A stretch of 64,000 nt of DNA, taken from positions 1,488,001-1,552,000 of the forward strand of contig CP146203.1 of assembly GCA_039995105.1 (NCBI GenBank), read 5' to 3'. This DNA comes from Jonesiaceae bacterium BS-20 (GTDB lineage Bacteria; Actinomycetota; Actinomycetes; Actinomycetales; Cellulomonadaceae). The translations under genes and the position numbers were made by a program. Of this stretch, positions 1-9,706 are shown piece after piece. Under the pieces are notes generated by a model that was given only the letters and a program-made list of their open reading frames with translations, had not been told where the DNA came from and made no database searches. Numbering within the stretch: the first letter of the stretch is position 1; every line of letters starts with the position of its first letter.

Positions 1-2497
1 CCACCTGCGGGCGGTCTTTTGCCACGCCTGCGATCGCTACGACACTCGGAGCTGAGTCACCCAGTCGCGCCCGGACGTCAAGTGCCAGCGCGCGCAGCCC
101 CTCGGGGGTTGCTGCATCTCCAAGGTTCTGGGTGACTACCTTGACCGTGCCTACAACCGCGGCTTCAGCAGCAAACTTGCCAGCCGAGGCCAACAATTGA
201 GCCTGCTGTAGCTGTGCGAGTTGCTTCTCGGAGTCTTTCAGCTTTGCCACCAGGTTGCTGACACGGTCTGGCAGCTCTTCTGAACGAACGTTAAGCAGTC
301 CGGACAGTTGGTTGACGAGGGCACGTTCCTTGGCTTGGAATCCATACGCTCCATTGCCAACGAGTGCATCAACACGCCTAACACCGGAACCAATTGAGGC
401 TTCACCCAAAATAGTCACCAAGCCGAGGTCACCGGACTGGCCAACGTGCGTTCCTGCGCAGAGCTCGCGGGACCATTCATCCCCGATCGAAACCACGCGG
501 ACCCGGTCACCATACTTCTCGCCAAAGAGCGCCATGGCACCCATCGCACGGGCCTGATCGAGCGAAGTGGTGATGTCACTGACCTCGAGGTTCTCCCGCA
601 GGCGGTCATTGACGCGTCCCTCAATCTCAACGAGCGCATTTTGTGGCACTGCCTGGCTTTGACGGAAGTCAAAGCGGATACGGCTTGGTGAGTTCTCGGA
701 ACCCGCTTGGGTGGATTCGGCGCCCAGAGTTTCTTGGAGTGCCTTGTGGATCATGTGCGTTGCCGTGTGTGCCTGGCTGATCTGACGGCGTCGGTCACCA
801 TCGATCTCGGCGATCACGGGATCGTTCAGGTGCAGCGATCCCTCAGTCAATCGGCCACGGTGAACGCTCAACCCGTTGACCGGTGACTGAACGTCATCCA
901 CCTCAAACGTTGCCCCGCCATCTGACAGGACCGTGCCGTGGTCAGCTAGTTGCCCACCCTTTTCAGCGTAGAACGGCGTGCGGTCCAAGATAATCTCAAC
1001 ATCTGCAGGTGCGCTTACCGCGTTCTGGCTTACACCGTCAACGAGCATTGCCAAGACTTTGGCTGGTGCCTTCGCGTCGGTATAACCCAAGAACTCGTTT
1101 GGTGCGAGCAGCCCGGCTGCTAGGTCTTGGTAGACCGAAAGGTCAGAGTGGCCCTGCTTCTTAGCCAAGGCATCGGCGCGGGCCCGGTCACGCTGTTCTT
1201 GCATCAGCGACCTGAAGGCCTTCTCATCAACCGCGACGCCCTGTTCCGCGGCAACCTCAAGCGTGAGGTCAATGGGGAACCCGTAGGTGTCATGGAGCGT
1301 AAACGCTTGTGAGCCGGTCAATGAGGCGCCACCCTTGGGGTGGTTTTCCTTAGCGGTGCTCACCGCCGTGTCCAAGATGGTCAGGCCAGCAGTAAGGGTA
1401 CGGCGGAAGGCCTCTTCCTCGGCCGTTGCCGTAGCTAGGATCGTCGCCCAGTTTTCCTCAAGATACGGGTAAGACTCCGCCATAACGTTCTTTGACGTCT
1501 CAAGCAAAGCTGGGATAACCGGTTCGGTCACCCCAAGCAGCCGCATTGACCGAATCACACGGCGCATCAGGCGGCGCAGCACGTAGCCGCGGCCCTCATT
1601 GGATGGGCGAACGCCGTCGCCAATGAGCATCAGTGACGAGCGCACGTGGTCAGCAACTACACGGAAACGCACATCGTCATCGTTGTTCTCGCCGTAGACC
1701 TTGCCGGCCTGCTGCATCGCGGTCTCGATCACGGGGAAGATCTGGTCGATCTCGTACATGTTGTTAACGCCCTGCTTCAGCAGCGCCACGCGCTCAAGTC
1801 CCAGGCCGGTGTCGATGTTGTGCTGTTTCAGGGGACCAACAATGTCAAATTTGTCCTTGGCGGTCACGTTTGTCAGCTGGTACTGCATGAACACGAGGTT
1901 CCAAATTTCAAGGTAGCGGTCCTCGTCAACAACGGGTCCGCCTTCTTTACCGAACTCTGGCCCACGGTCGATGTAGATCTCCGAGCATGGTCCACCCGGG
2001 CCAGGCTGACCCGTGTGCCAGTAGTTGTCGTTGTAGCCGCGGCGCTGGATCCGCTCTTGCGGCAAACCAGCAATCGAACGCCACAGGTCGTTTGCCTCGT
2101 CATCGTCTTCGTAGACGGTGACCCAAACAAGTTCTGGGTCAAATCCCAATTTTCCGTCGTCTTCTGAGCCGGTGATGAAGTCCCAGGCGTAAGTGATCGC
2201 CTGTTCCTTGAAGTAATCACCGAACGAGAAGTTTCCGTTCATCTGGAAGAACGTACCGTGCCGGGTCGTCTTGCCAACTTCTTCAATATCGCCCGTGCGG
2301 ATACACTTCTGGACCGAGGTAGCACGTGGCCACGGCGGGGTTTGCTCACCGAGCATGTATGGAATAAATGGAACCATGCCCGCGACCGTGAACAGAAGCG
2401 ATGGGTCCGGGGAAATCAAGGACGCGGATGGCACAACGTGGTGGTCACGTGATTCAAAATAATCTAGCCAGCGCTGGCGAATATCGGCGGTACGCAT
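1..2497 (-). CDS. alaS: Alanyl-tRNA synthetase, 3' end off window
   Basis: Cytoplasmic enzyme that charges tRNA(Ala) with alanine. The translation opens MRTADIRQRWLDYFESRDHH and continues through typical class II AlaRS stretches: FTVAGMVPF, GKTTRHGTFFQMNGNFSFGD, GQPGPGGPCSEIYIDRGPEFG and DTGLGLER. The start is fixed by an AGAGGA ribosome binding site 6 nt before the ATG at 2497. About 832 codons are present. The family usually has about 880-900, so only the C-terminal end lies outside the window. It is the last visible gene of the minus-strand rarA-rpsD-DUF948-DUF6167-alaS block, an order common in Actinomycetota. Identification is secure from the sequence. Confidence 0.97.
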   Translation of the reverse strand, partial: MRTADIRQRWLDYFESRDHHVVPSASLISPDPSLLFTVAGMVPFIPYMLGEQTPPWPRATSVQKCIRTGDIEEVGKTTRHGTFFQMNGNFSFGDYFKEQAITYAWDFITGSEDDGKLGFDPELVWVTVYEDDDEANDLWRSIAGLPQERIQRRGYNDNYWHTGQPGPGGPCSEIYIDRGPEFGKEGGPVVDEDRYLEIWNLVFMQYQLTNVTAKDKFDIVGPLKQHNIDTGLGLERVALLKQGVNNMYEIDQIFPVIETAMQQAGKVYGENNDDDVRFRVVADHVRSSLMLIGDGVRPSNEGRGYVLRRLMRRVIRSMRLLGVTEPVIPALLETSKNVMAESYPYLEENWATILATATAEEEAFRRTLTAGLTILDTAVSTAKENHPKGGASLTGSQAFTLHDTYGFPIDLTLEVAAEQGVAVDEKAFRSLMQEQRDRARADALAKKQGHSDLSVYQDLAAGLLAPNEFLGYTDAKAPAKVLAMLVDGVSQNAVSAPADVEIILDRTPFYAEKGGQLADHGTVLSDGGATFEVDDVQSPVNGLSVHRGRLTEGSLHLNDPVIAEIDGDRRRQISQAHTATHMIHKALQETLGAESTQAGSENSPSRIRFDFRQSQAVPQNALVEIEGRVNDRLRENLEVSDITTSLDQARAMGAMALFGEKYGDRVRVVSIGDEWSRELCAGTHVGQSGDLGLVTILGEASIGSGVRRVDALVGNGAYGFQAKERALVNQLSGLLNVRSEELPDRVSNLVAKLKDSEKQLAQLQQAQLLASAGKFAAEAAVVGTVKVVTQNLGDAATPEGLRALALDVRARLGDSAPSVVAIAGVAKDRPQV

Positions 2498-2669
2498 GAA
2501 ATCCTCTATCAAATCTTTGAAGTAAAAGTACCCAGATCAATTTGGGCACTAGATAATCTTAAGCGGACTGGGCCAAAAGCCTGCCATCAAGTCCATAACT
2601 CACACACTTTGACCGCGAAATAATCGACGATCTGACGTTTTTAGCACATCTGACCCGCTCAAGGTCACA

Positions 2670-3020
2670 TTAAAAGGAGTATCCCAACTCATCATCCTCG
2701 GAATCATCATCCAAAAAGTCTTGTGCCCGGGGTGCGCGCCGTTGGTATTTATCTCTCCGAGTCCGCAGGTCATCAAGGCTGCCCTGCGAATCTGCCAGGA
2801 GCGAATCACGCAGCTCCTGTTCGCGTGCTTTGGCAGCGGCCTTGAAATCGGCGACAAAGCCGGTCGCGGCGTCCTTTGCCTGTTCGCCAAATTCTGCGGC
2901 TTGCTCCCCTACTCGCTCGGTCAGCGCCGAAGGCGTGTACTGGGCAATGATCTTGCGGCCCTTGACCATGACAAAAATGGTCAGAGCCACTCCGGTTGAA
3001 ATCCAAAACAAACGCTTCAT
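2670..3020 (-). CDS. Small membrane-anchored protein, DUF6167-like
   Basis: A protein of 116 residues with an N-terminal membrane segment (about residues 3-20, LFWISTGVALTIFVMVKG). A charged, Ala/Glu-rich helix follows (about 35-90) and the tail is acidic (DDDSEDDELGYSF). Its start overlaps the stop of the DUF948 gene upstream (TAATG), so the two are translationally coupled. Position between rpsD and alaS, length and layout match the DUF6167 proteins found there in actinobacteria. The function is unknown; a cell-envelope role is only inferred from the anchor. Confidence 0.8.
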   Translation of the reverse strand: MKRLFWISTGVALTIFVMVKGRKIIAQYTPSALTERVGEQAAEFGEQAKDAATGFVADFKAAAKAREQELRDSLLADSQGSLDDLRTRRDKYQRRAPRAQDFLDDDSEDDELGYSF

Positions 3021-3424
3021 TATCGACGCTTCCTCCCACTCATTTTGGCGCCTACATTTCCAACGGCTTTTCGCACGCCGTAGCTGAAGGAGGCAGCCTT
3101 GATTAGGGGGCCGCCAAGGACTGCTGAGTACAGGCCAGTCAAGGCTGAGATGTTCTGGCTCACCTCGGCGGCTGAGGTTGTCACCGTATCCACCTTTGCC
3201 AGCTGCTGATTCGCGGCTGTCACTGCGTCGGCGGATTCATCCAAAATCGGGAGGGTATGTTCGGTGACTTCTTCGATCGACTGGGTTGCGGCATCGAATA
3301 CCTTACCCAGTTTAATCAGCGGCACAGCAATGAAAACCACCAAGGCCACAAAGGCAAGGGCGGCGATAAGTGAGGCAATGTCACCTAGCAAAACATTCTC
3401 CTGAACTTGGCTGGAAATATTCAC
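3020..3424 (-). CDS. DUF948 family membrane protein
   Basis: A protein of 134 residues with one membrane segment near the N-terminus (about 17-38, IASLIAALAFVALVVFIAVPL). A long amphipathic helix rich in Ala, Thr and Val follows (about 40-105), ending in a basic tail GAKMSGRKRR. This is the usual shape of DUF948 proteins, which occur between rpsD and alaS in actinobacteria and resemble the single-span coiled-coil proteins of Gram-positive envelopes. It is coupled to the DUF6167-like gene by a one-base overlap. The function is not established. Confidence 0.8.
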   Translation of the reverse strand: MNISSQVQENVLLGDIASLIAALAFVALVVFIAVPLIKLGKVFDAATQSIEEVTEHTLPILDESADAVTAANQQLAKVDTVTTSAAEVSQNISALTGLYSAVLGGPLIKAASFSYGVRKAVGNVGAKMSGRKRR

Positions 3425-3504
3425 TTAGAACACTACCCGCTGAATCCAATTTTTCAGAGCCCGCGTGGCTAGCAACGCGCAACCAAGTTACGCTCTCGAG
3501 ATAC

Positions 3505-3542
3505 AACGAAGCCCCAAACACCATAGTGTTTGGGGCTTCGTT
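3505..3542 (-). terminator. Rho-independent terminator after rpsD
   Basis: A perfect 17-bp stem (AACGAAGCCCCAAACAC and its complement) with a 4-nt loop lies 30 nt past the rpsD stop. It separates rpsD from the DUF948 gene. The downstream T-run is short. Confidence 0.8.
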
Positions 3543-3571
3543 GGTACTGCAATGGTTATATACCCGCCGGA

Positions 3572-4198
3572 TCAGCGTGCGTAGAACTCAACAACCAGGT
3601 TAACTTCACACTGGACCGGAACCTCGGCGCGAACAGGCTTGCGGGTCAGCACAAAGCTGAGCTTTTCAAGCTGTACGTCAAGGTAACCAGGAACGGCTGG
3701 CAGAACGTCGCGGTGTGCGCCGGCTGCTGCGATCTGGTAAGGGGTAGTGGTCTGCATCTTTGGTGCAATCTGAACGGTCTGTCCAGGCTTTACCTTGAAT
3801 GAAGGGCGGTCAACCAGCTTGCCGTCAACCAGGATGTGGCGGTGAACCACGGTCTGGCGAGCCTGCAGGATGGTGCGAGCGAATCCGGCACGCAGAACCA
3901 GTGCGTCCAGGCGGGTCTCAAGGAGTTCCACCATGGTCTCACCGGTCAGACCATCGAGCTTGCGCGCGAGGTCGTAGGTTGCACGAAGTTGCTTCTCACG
4001 CAGGGCGTACTGGGCGCGAAGACGCTGCTTCTCGCGCAGACGAACTGCATAGTCAGACTCGGTGCGGCGGCGTGAACGGCCGTGCTCGCCCGGAGGGTAC
4101 GGGCGCTTTTCAAAGTGCTTTACAGCTTTTGGAGTAAGCGCAATGCCCAGTGCGCGGCTCAGGCGAACCTGGCGGCGCGAGCGGGTTACAGAAGACAT
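3572..4198 (-). CDS. rpsD: 30S ribosomal protein S4
   Basis: S4 is a primary 16S rRNA-binding protein that nucleates small-subunit assembly. The 208-residue product starts MSSVTRSRRQVRLSRALGIA at 4198; an upstream in-frame extension to 4351 does not look like S4. It shows the KHFEKRPYPPGEHGRSRRR region, then the S4 RNA-binding fold (LETRLDALVLRAGFARTILQ, RQTVVHRHILVDGKLVDRPS). GGAAC lies 11 nt before the ATG. This is the zinc-free type without N-terminal cysteines. About 180 nt upstream contain no gene and could hold its promoter or leader; I see no clear structure there. Confidence 0.97.
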   Translation of the reverse strand: MSSVTRSRRQVRLSRALGIALTPKAVKHFEKRPYPPGEHGRSRRRTESDYAVRLREKQRLRAQYALREKQLRATYDLARKLDGLTGETMVELLETRLDALVLRAGFARTILQARQTVVHRHILVDGKLVDRPSFKVKPGQTVQIAPKMQTTTPYQIAAAGAHRDVLPAVPGYLDVQLEKLSFVLTRKPVRAEVPVQCEVNLVVEFYAR

Positions 4199-4376
4199 AA
4201 AGTTTTCCGTTCCTGTCGTTAATATAGACGTCACATACCCGCACGGTTGTACGAGCATGTGGGACCAGCCGCATGAACCGCTTCGACGGATGCTTAATTT
4301 CTTAAAGCAACGGCTTCTACGGTGCGGGCCAAGGTCCCAGGTGGCTGCCAATTAGGCAACCTTAGAAGTCTAACAG

Positions 4377-5768
4377 TTACTTTTTGTCACCGGAATCTAA
4401 AATCCCCCTGATGACCTCAAGCCGCTGTGTGATGTTGCGCTCAAAGCCGCGGTCGGTCGGCTCGTAATATCGCACCCCAAGTAGGTCATCCGGCAAATAC
4501 TGTTGCGGGGCAACCGCGTGATCATAGTCGTGGGCGTACTTATAACCGGACCCGTGCCCCAAAGCCTTTGCCCCCGCGTAGTGGGAGTCTCGCAGGTGAT
4601 TGGGTACCTGCCCGATCTTGCCCGCCTGAACATCAGCAATTGCGGCGTTGATAGCGTCATGGCTGCGGTTGGATTTGGGCGCGCTAGCAATATGGACCAC
4701 GGCCTGGGCGAGAGCAAACCGACCCTCGGGCATACCAATCATCGCGACCGTCTGAGCGGCTGCGATCGCCGTTTGCAGCGCGGACGGGTCTGCCATCCCA
4801 ACGTCTTCCGAGGCGTGGACAATGATCCGCCGGGCAATGAACCTCGGGTCCTCCCCCGCCACAATCATTCGCGCCAAATAGTGCAGTGCGGCATCCACGT
4901 CGGAACCGCGCATGGACTTGATAAACGCGGAGATGACGTCGTAATGCTGATCTCCGTCACGGTCATACTGGACAGCTGCGACATCAATTGCGCGCTGCAT
5001 GGTGTCGAGGTCAATATTGACGACCTTACCGGACCGAATCTGCTCGTCTTGGCGGGCATCGAGAGCCGCACCGGCCGCGGCTTCGAGAATCGTGAGCGAC
5101 TTACGCGCGTCTCCCCCGGCCAGCCGCAACAGATGCTCGCGGGCCGGGTCACTCAGGGTGACGGTATTGGCCAGGCCCCGATCATCGGTCAGTGCCCGGT
5201 CCACAACCGCGGCCACGTCCTTGGTTTCCAAGGACCGCAGCGTAAGCAGGAGCGAACGCGATAGCAACGGAGAGTTCACCGAGAACGAGGGGTTCTCCGT
5301 TGTGGCGGCAACGAGCGTAACCCAACGGTTCTCAACCGAAGGCAGCAGGGCGTCCTGTTGAGTTTTAGAGAATCGGTGGACCTCATCAATGAACAACACC
5401 GTCTCAAGCCCACCGGTTGCCAACCGGCGCCGCGCATCCTCAATCACCAAACGTACGTCCTTGACCCCAGCGGTTACCGCGGACAGTTCGACAAACTTTC
5501 GCCCGGAAGTCTGGGCGATCAAATACGCAAGGGTCGTTTTGCCCGTCCCCGGAGGGCCCCACAAAATGACCGACCCGGGTGCAGCACGTAGTGACCGCTC
5601 ATCGCTAGGCTCAACCAATCTGCGCAGCGGCGACCCCTGCTCAAGCAGGTGTTCCTGTCCAGCTACCTCGGCCAAGGTTTGCGGACGCATCCGCACCGCA
5701 AGGGGCGCTGAGGCATTGACCGCGGGGATTCCGCTGGCCGCCTGATTGGTCGCGTCAAATAGGTCCAT
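4377..5768 (-). CDS. rarA: Replication-associated recombination protein A (RarA/MgsA AAA+ ATPase)
   Basis: A cytoplasmic AAA+ ATPase related to clamp loaders, acting at stalled replication forks. The protein has 463 residues, the usual length. Visible motifs: [15 protein letters not shown] near the start, Walker [10 protein letters not shown] at 71-79, Walker [11 protein letters not shown], sensor-1 region [14 protein letters not shown], and the MgsA C-terminal region ([25 protein letters not shown]-like [15 protein letters not shown]). It lies just upstream of rpsD and divergent from the MMPL gene. The assignment is strong. Confidence 0.95.
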   Translation of the reverse strand: MDLFDATNQAASGIPAVNASAPLAVRMRPQTLAEVAGQEHLLEQGSPLRRLVEPSDERSLRAAPGSVILWGPPGTGKTTLAYLIAQTSGRKFVELSAVTAGVKDVRLVIEDARRRLATGGLETVLFIDEVHRFSKTQQDALLPSVENRWVTLVAATTENPSFSVNSPLLSRSLLLTLRSLETKDVAAVVDRALTDDRGLANTVTLSDPAREHLLRLAGGDARKSLTILEAAAGAALDARQDEQIRSGKVVNIDLDTMQRAIDVAAVQYDRDGDQHYDVISAFIKSMRGSDVDAALHYLARMIVAGEDPRFIARRIIVHASEDVGMADPSALQTAIAAAQTVAMIGMPEGRFALAQAVVHIASAPKSNRSHDAINAAIADVQAGKIGQVPNHLRDSHYAGAKALGHGSGYKYAHDYDHAVAPQQYLPDDLLGVRYYEPTDRGFERNITQRLEVIRGILDSGDKK

Positions 5769-5859
5769 ACCCTTAAGCCTATGCGCAATGGCCGACAGAA
5801 CTGTCCACTAAAACCGTCCACCTGCCAAATAGTCGTACCCATCTCATTATTTATCTGAG

Positions 5860-8085
5860 ATGCTTGGGCATGTGTTCGAACGCATAGGTAAATCCGTAGA
5901 CCGCCGTCCCATCATGACGATTGCCATTTGGTTGATTGTCGTTGCCCTTTCCGGGGCGTTTGCCATCATCGGGGTGAACGGCGAGTCCATATTTGAGCGT
6001 CTCACCACGGGTGAGCCCGCCATACCCGGGTCTCAAAGCGACCGGGGCATGGAAATTCTGCGGGAAAATTCAACCCAGGGTGAAGCCATCACGCTCATGG
6101 TTCTGGGAGTTGGGCCGGATTCGCAGGCCATGGTCAAACCAATGACGGACCTGACCCATAAGTTAGCCGAGGTTCCGGGCCTCGAGAGTTTCCACCACCC
6201 CATGTTGGACTTTGAGGGTGCGCAATCCGAGATCGGCGCACTGTTCACCGCGGCCGACGGCAAGGGCTTCCTCGCTATTGCAACCCTCGATCATGGCTTG
6301 ACCGAGGCGCAGGCAACCGCGGCCCACCAAACGGTTGTGACCGAGATGCGAACTGCGGGCCAATCGATCGTGAGTGCCGATTCAAACGCCCAAGCAACCA
6401 TTGGCAGCAACCAGTTGGTTATCGATGAGATCACCGCCCAGATCAAGAGCGACCTCATCACCGGCGAGTTACTAGCGCTCCCACTCGCGCTGATTATTAT
6501 GGTCCTGGTGTTTGGTGGCTTCCTTGCTGCCGCGATGCCGCTTGCCGGTGCCGGGGCGTCAATCGTTGCCGGGCTCGGGGTCATTCTGGGGATGTCCTAC
6601 CTGCTGACCATCGACGCCAGCATCATCAACGTGGCAACCATCTTGGGCCTAGGGCTGTCAATTGATTACGGTCTGTTGATCGTCTCTCGGTTCCGCGAGG
6701 AGATTACCAAGGCCACCTCGGCCGATTCGAATGATCGTTTGGCGGTCCGTGCGGCTCTTATCAAGACCCTTGGCACCGCTGGGCGCACCGTAGCGTTCTC
6801 CGGTTTGACCGTGGCGATCTCGATTGCCGGCCTCATGCTATTCACCCCGGATATTTTACGCGCGATCGGCGCCGTGGGCGTGGTCATTGTCCTGTTGGCA
6901 GTCCTGACCGCGTTGTTCTTGGTCCCTGCCCTGCTGCGGCTCACTGGCACCCGGCTGGCGCGTCCTTCCGTGTTGGACAAGATTCCCGGTCTGCGCACCG
7001 TCATCCGCCACACCGCCGATGTGAAGTCAGATGAGGGCGTCTTTTCAAAGCTGGCCTTGCAGGTACAGAAGCATCCGGTAATCGTCCTTGTTTCTTGCGT
7101 CCTGCTCCTCGTTTTCTTGGCTCTTCCGGCGGCGAACCTGCACATGCGCAACTCCGGCATTGAGTTACTGCCCACGAGCTCTTCCCAGCGTCAGTTCACC
7201 GCCACGTTGGGCAAGGAATTCCCGCAGACTCGCGGGGCAGACATCATGGTTGTTACCGATGCTTCATCGGCCGGGTCGAACTCGCTTGCTCAGCAGATTG
7301 GCCAGGTCGAAGGCATTGACAAGGTCCTGAGCGTCGCACCGGTCGGTGATTATCACGTCATCGGTGCCACCATCACGGACCAGGACCCTGCGGGGCCCCA
7401 GGCCGTGTCAGCGGTCAAGGAGATTCGTAGTCTCGACACTCGCCACGAGGTGATGGTCGTGGGTCAGGCCGCCGGCCAAATAGACTTCACCGAGGCCCTC
7501 ATGGACCGCGTCTGGTACGTGGTGGGCATCATTGCAGCGGCCACGTTTATCTTGCTATTTTTGATGACCGGTTCGATCGTCATTCCGCTGAAGGCGCTGC
7601 TGACCAATATCATCTCGTTGGGCGCCTCAATGGGAATCCTGGTGTGGACGTTCCAAGAAGGTCACCTCACGGGTTTGCTCAATTACACCCCGACGGGCGG
7701 CATTGAAACCTTCGTGGTTGCGCTCGTGCTCGCGTTCGCCTTTGGGTTGGCGATGGACTACGAGGTGTTCCTGCTGTCCCGCATCAAGGAGCTCGTAGAC
7801 AAGGGTATGGACTCCGAGGAAGCCGTGCGCAAGGGACTGCAGCGCTCCGGCCGGATCATTACGTCGGCTGCCGCAATCATCATCGTAGTCTTTGCCGGGT
7901 TTGTTGCCGGCGACCTCATCATTATCAAGCAGGTTGGCTTTGCCCTGGCCGTTGCGATCTTCATTGACGCCACGGTCGTGCGCATGCTCCTGGTTCCCGC
8001 AACCATGACGCTCCTGGGCAAATACAACTGGTGGGCTCCGGCTCCCCTAGCCAAGGTCTACAACAAGTTCAAGATCATTCACTAG
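5860..8085 (+). CDS. MMPL family RND-type membrane transporter
   Basis: A protein of 741 residues with the two-halved layout of MMPL transporters. Each half has one N-terminal span, a large extracytoplasmic domain, then five packed membrane segments. The two characteristic repeats are visible: GLSIDYGLLIVSRFREE in the first half and FGLAMDYEVFLLSRIKE in the second. Family members export lipids or hydrophobic compounds with proton motive force. The substrate cannot be read from sequence. The start has only a weak upstream purine run (CTGAG), so initiation may be inefficient. It is transcribed alone and ends in a strong terminator. Confidence 0.92.
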   Translation: MLGHVFERIGKSVDRRPIMTIAIWLIVVALSGAFAIIGVNGESIFERLTTGEPAIPGSQSDRGMEILRENSTQGEAITLMVLGVGPDSQAMVKPMTDLTHKLAEVPGLESFHHPMLDFEGAQSEIGALFTAADGKGFLAIATLDHGLTEAQATAAHQTVVTEMRTAGQSIVSADSNAQATIGSNQLVIDEITAQIKSDLITGELLALPLALIIMVLVFGGFLAAAMPLAGAGASIVAGLGVILGMSYLLTIDASIINVATILGLGLSIDYGLLIVSRFREEITKATSADSNDRLAVRAALIKTLGTAGRTVAFSGLTVAISIAGLMLFTPDILRAIGAVGVVIVLLAVLTALFLVPALLRLTGTRLARPSVLDKIPGLRTVIRHTADVKSDEGVFSKLALQVQKHPVIVLVSCVLLLVFLALPAANLHMRNSGIELLPTSSSQRQFTATLGKEFPQTRGADIMVVTDASSAGSNSLAQQIGQVEGIDKVLSVAPVGDYHVIGATITDQDPAGPQAVSAVKEIRSLDTRHEVMVVGQAAGQIDFTEALMDRVWYVVGIIAAATFILLFLMTGSIVIPLKALLTNIISLGASMGILVWTFQEGHLTGLLNYTPTGGIETFVVALVLAFAFGLAMDYEVFLLSRIKELVDKGMDSEEAVRKGLQRSGRIITSAAAIIIVVFAGFVAGDLIIIKQVGFALAVAIFIDATVVRMLLVPATMTLLGKYNWWAPAPLAKVYNKFKIIH

Positions 8086-8104
8086 GCCACAGCGAGCAAA
8101 CAGC

Positions 8105-8143
8105 ATGGTGCCTGCCAGAACTATCTGGCAGGCACCATTTTTT
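8105..8143 (+). terminator. Rho-independent terminator after MMPL gene
   Basis: A perfect 15-bp stem (ATGGTGCCTGCCAGA and its complement) with a 4-nt loop is followed by a run of T. It lies 20 nt past the MMPL stop. The group II intron remnant lies just beyond it. Confidence 0.92.
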
Positions 8144-8225
8144 GTGTCTATAGCAGGGATTGCCGATGCCTGACTTGCGTTGGCAACTGATCAGCACGCA
8201 AGCGGTGGCTAGGCTCGTCCCAAAA

Positions 8226-8298
8226 ATCGAGTAGGCGGGAGGGTTTGCCTCCCGCCTCTCACACCACCGTACATGCGGGCCTCGCATACGGCGGTTCG
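8226..8298 (-). ncRNA. 3' end of a group II intron (domains V and VI)
   Basis: Read on the minus strand just after the maturase stop. ACCGCCGTATGCG pairs with CGCATGTACGGTGGT to form a short domain-V-like hairpin. It is followed by a second stem (GGCGGGAGG with CCTCCCGCC) like domain VI, and the RNA ends CTACTCGAT. This resembles bacterial class C introns, which tend to insert beside terminators; here it lies about 80 bp from the MMPL terminator. The 5' part is gone, so it cannot splice on its own. Confidence 0.7.
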
Positions 8299-8766
8299 CT
8301 AGGTCGTTTGAAATTTGTCCCATGCAGGGCGAAAGAGGACCAGACCTTGATCGGTCCAGTATTGGTTTGGTAACGCTCGGGTAAGCACCGGAGATGCTGC
8401 GATACGCCAGTACGCACGACTGCTCATTGCCCATTGATACGCCAGATCTGGTCGAATCCCTAGGCGACGCAGTTGTGTTACTCGCGTTCGTGGACGTTTC
8501 CATTGCTTCCACAGGATTTGCCGCATCCGACGCCGAAACCACTGGTCAAGTTTGGAGAACTTCCTTGGTGTCGAAGACAACCTGAAGTAGCCCATCCAAC
8601 CTCGAACATATTGGTTCAGTTTCATGATGCGGTATTCCATCGACACACTCCACTTACGAGAGGTCAGTTTCCGAATGTGGTCCTTCATGCGTGTAAACGC
8701 TTTCGGAGCCACCCGGATCTTGACGCCCTTGTTGGTGAAGTAGAACCCGAAACTGTGCACGTCAAG
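8299..8766 (-). pseudogene. Group II intron reverse transcriptase/maturase, C-terminal remnant
   Basis: About 155 codons remain of an intron-encoded protein: the end of the reverse transcriptase and the maturase (GIIM) region. FGFYFTNKGVKIRVAPKAF and LNQYVRGWMGYFRLSS are typical of these proteins, as is the basic tail RRRMRQILWKQWKRP. The N-terminal catalytic part, including the YADD motif, is absent because IS3-family element A cuts in at about 8767. The first residues of the open frame derive from that element. It is not functional as a reverse transcriptase. Confidence 0.85.
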
Positions 8767-8795
8767 GATTTGAGACACTCTAATGTTGTTTTCTT

Positions 8796-9653
8796 TTAAG
8801 CTGCCTTGATCTGGCGGTGGTTTTGGTAGTTCTGTAACGCTGTTTCTGGTGGTATCCCATTGTTGCGGGCGTGAGGCCGTTTACGGTTGTACCAAACTTC
8901 GATATATTCCATCACCGCGGTGCGAGCTGCGAGGTGATTGGGGAACGACCGTTGATGATACATTTCAGTCTTAAAATGCGAAAAGAATGATTCAGCCACA
9001 GCATTGTCCCAAGCCACCCCCGTCTCTCCCATGGACTGAGTGACCTTGTTGTTTTTGCACCATTTCTGAAATTCGCTCGAAGTGTATTGTGAGCCACGAT
9101 CTGAGTGAAATATGGCTCCATTGGGATCCAACTGTCCGTGATCTCTGGCCATCGCTAGGGCTTGAATAACAAGATCTCGTCGCATATGGCTGTCCATTGA
9201 CCAACCAATTACCTTGCCGTTTGCTAGGTCAATAACGGTGGCCAAATACAACCACCCTGACCCAGTGCGAAGATAGGTTATATCGCCACAAAGCCTTGTC
9301 CCGGGCACCGTTGAAGAGAAGTCGCGATTGCCATCGGCGTCAAGCATATGGTTCTTAATATGCTCGGTTCGGGCATCAGGATCAGGGGCCGTGGTCTTCT
9401 TCCAAGCCCGCTTCCGCACTGCTTCAAGCTTGTGATCAGCCATAATTGAACCGACTGTGCCGGCACTGATCTTGACCCCTTTATTGCCTAATATCAACGT
9501 GAGTTGATCGCGGCCCGCCATACCCTTGGCATCATGGAACTCCGTAGTCACAAGGGTCTCTAACTCTTCATGACGAACCTGGGTTGCAGTCTTTGGCTTC
9601 GGGTGAAGCCGCCGATAATATGAGGCCCGAGAGATACCAAGTTTGCGACACAT
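8796..9653 (-). CDS. IS3-family transposase OrfB (DDE catalytic part)
   Basis: A polypeptide of 285 residues with the HTH_21-like start (MCRKLGISRASYYRR) and an integrase core. The catalytic DDE is visible: D in RLCGDITYLRTGSGWLYLATV, D in FHSDRGSQYTSSEF, and E in DNAVAESFFSHFKTE. The end (RKRPHARNNGIPPETAL) is typical. In this family OrfB is normally made as an OrfA-OrfB fusion by a -1 ribosomal frameshift; its own start has no obvious strong ribosome binding site. No disruption is visible, so the element may still be active. Confidence 0.92.
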   Translation of the reverse strand: MCRKLGISRASYYRRLHPKPKTATQVRHEELETLVTTEFHDAKGMAGRDQLTLILGNKGVKISAGTVGSIMADHKLEAVRKRAWKKTTAPDPDARTEHIKNHMLDADGNRDFSSTVPGTRLCGDITYLRTGSGWLYLATVIDLANGKVIGWSMDSHMRRDLVIQALAMARDHGQLDPNGAIFHSDRGSQYTSSEFQKWCKNNKVTQSMGETGVAWDNAVAESFFSHFKTEMYHQRSFPNHLAARTAVMEYIEVWYNRKRPHARNNGIPPETALQNYQNHRQIKAA

Positions 9654-9706
9654 CCAGGCAACCGGGAAATAAGCCTTCTGAGCAGCGACGAAATCGAAGT
9701 AATCTT

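Noticed and set aside
255-2462. Plus-strand open frames within alaS
   Set aside because: They are opposite-strand shadows of a clear alanyl-tRNA synthetase and have no ribosome binding sites or recognisable domains.
3572-4351. Longer rpsD reading frame starting at 4351
   Set aside because: The extra 51 residues do not resemble S4, and a normal 208-residue S4 with a ribosome binding site starts at 4198.
8075-8542. 155-codon minus-strand frame over the intron remnant
   Set aside because: It overlaps the recognisable maturase tail and the intron RNA in another frame and has no protein character.
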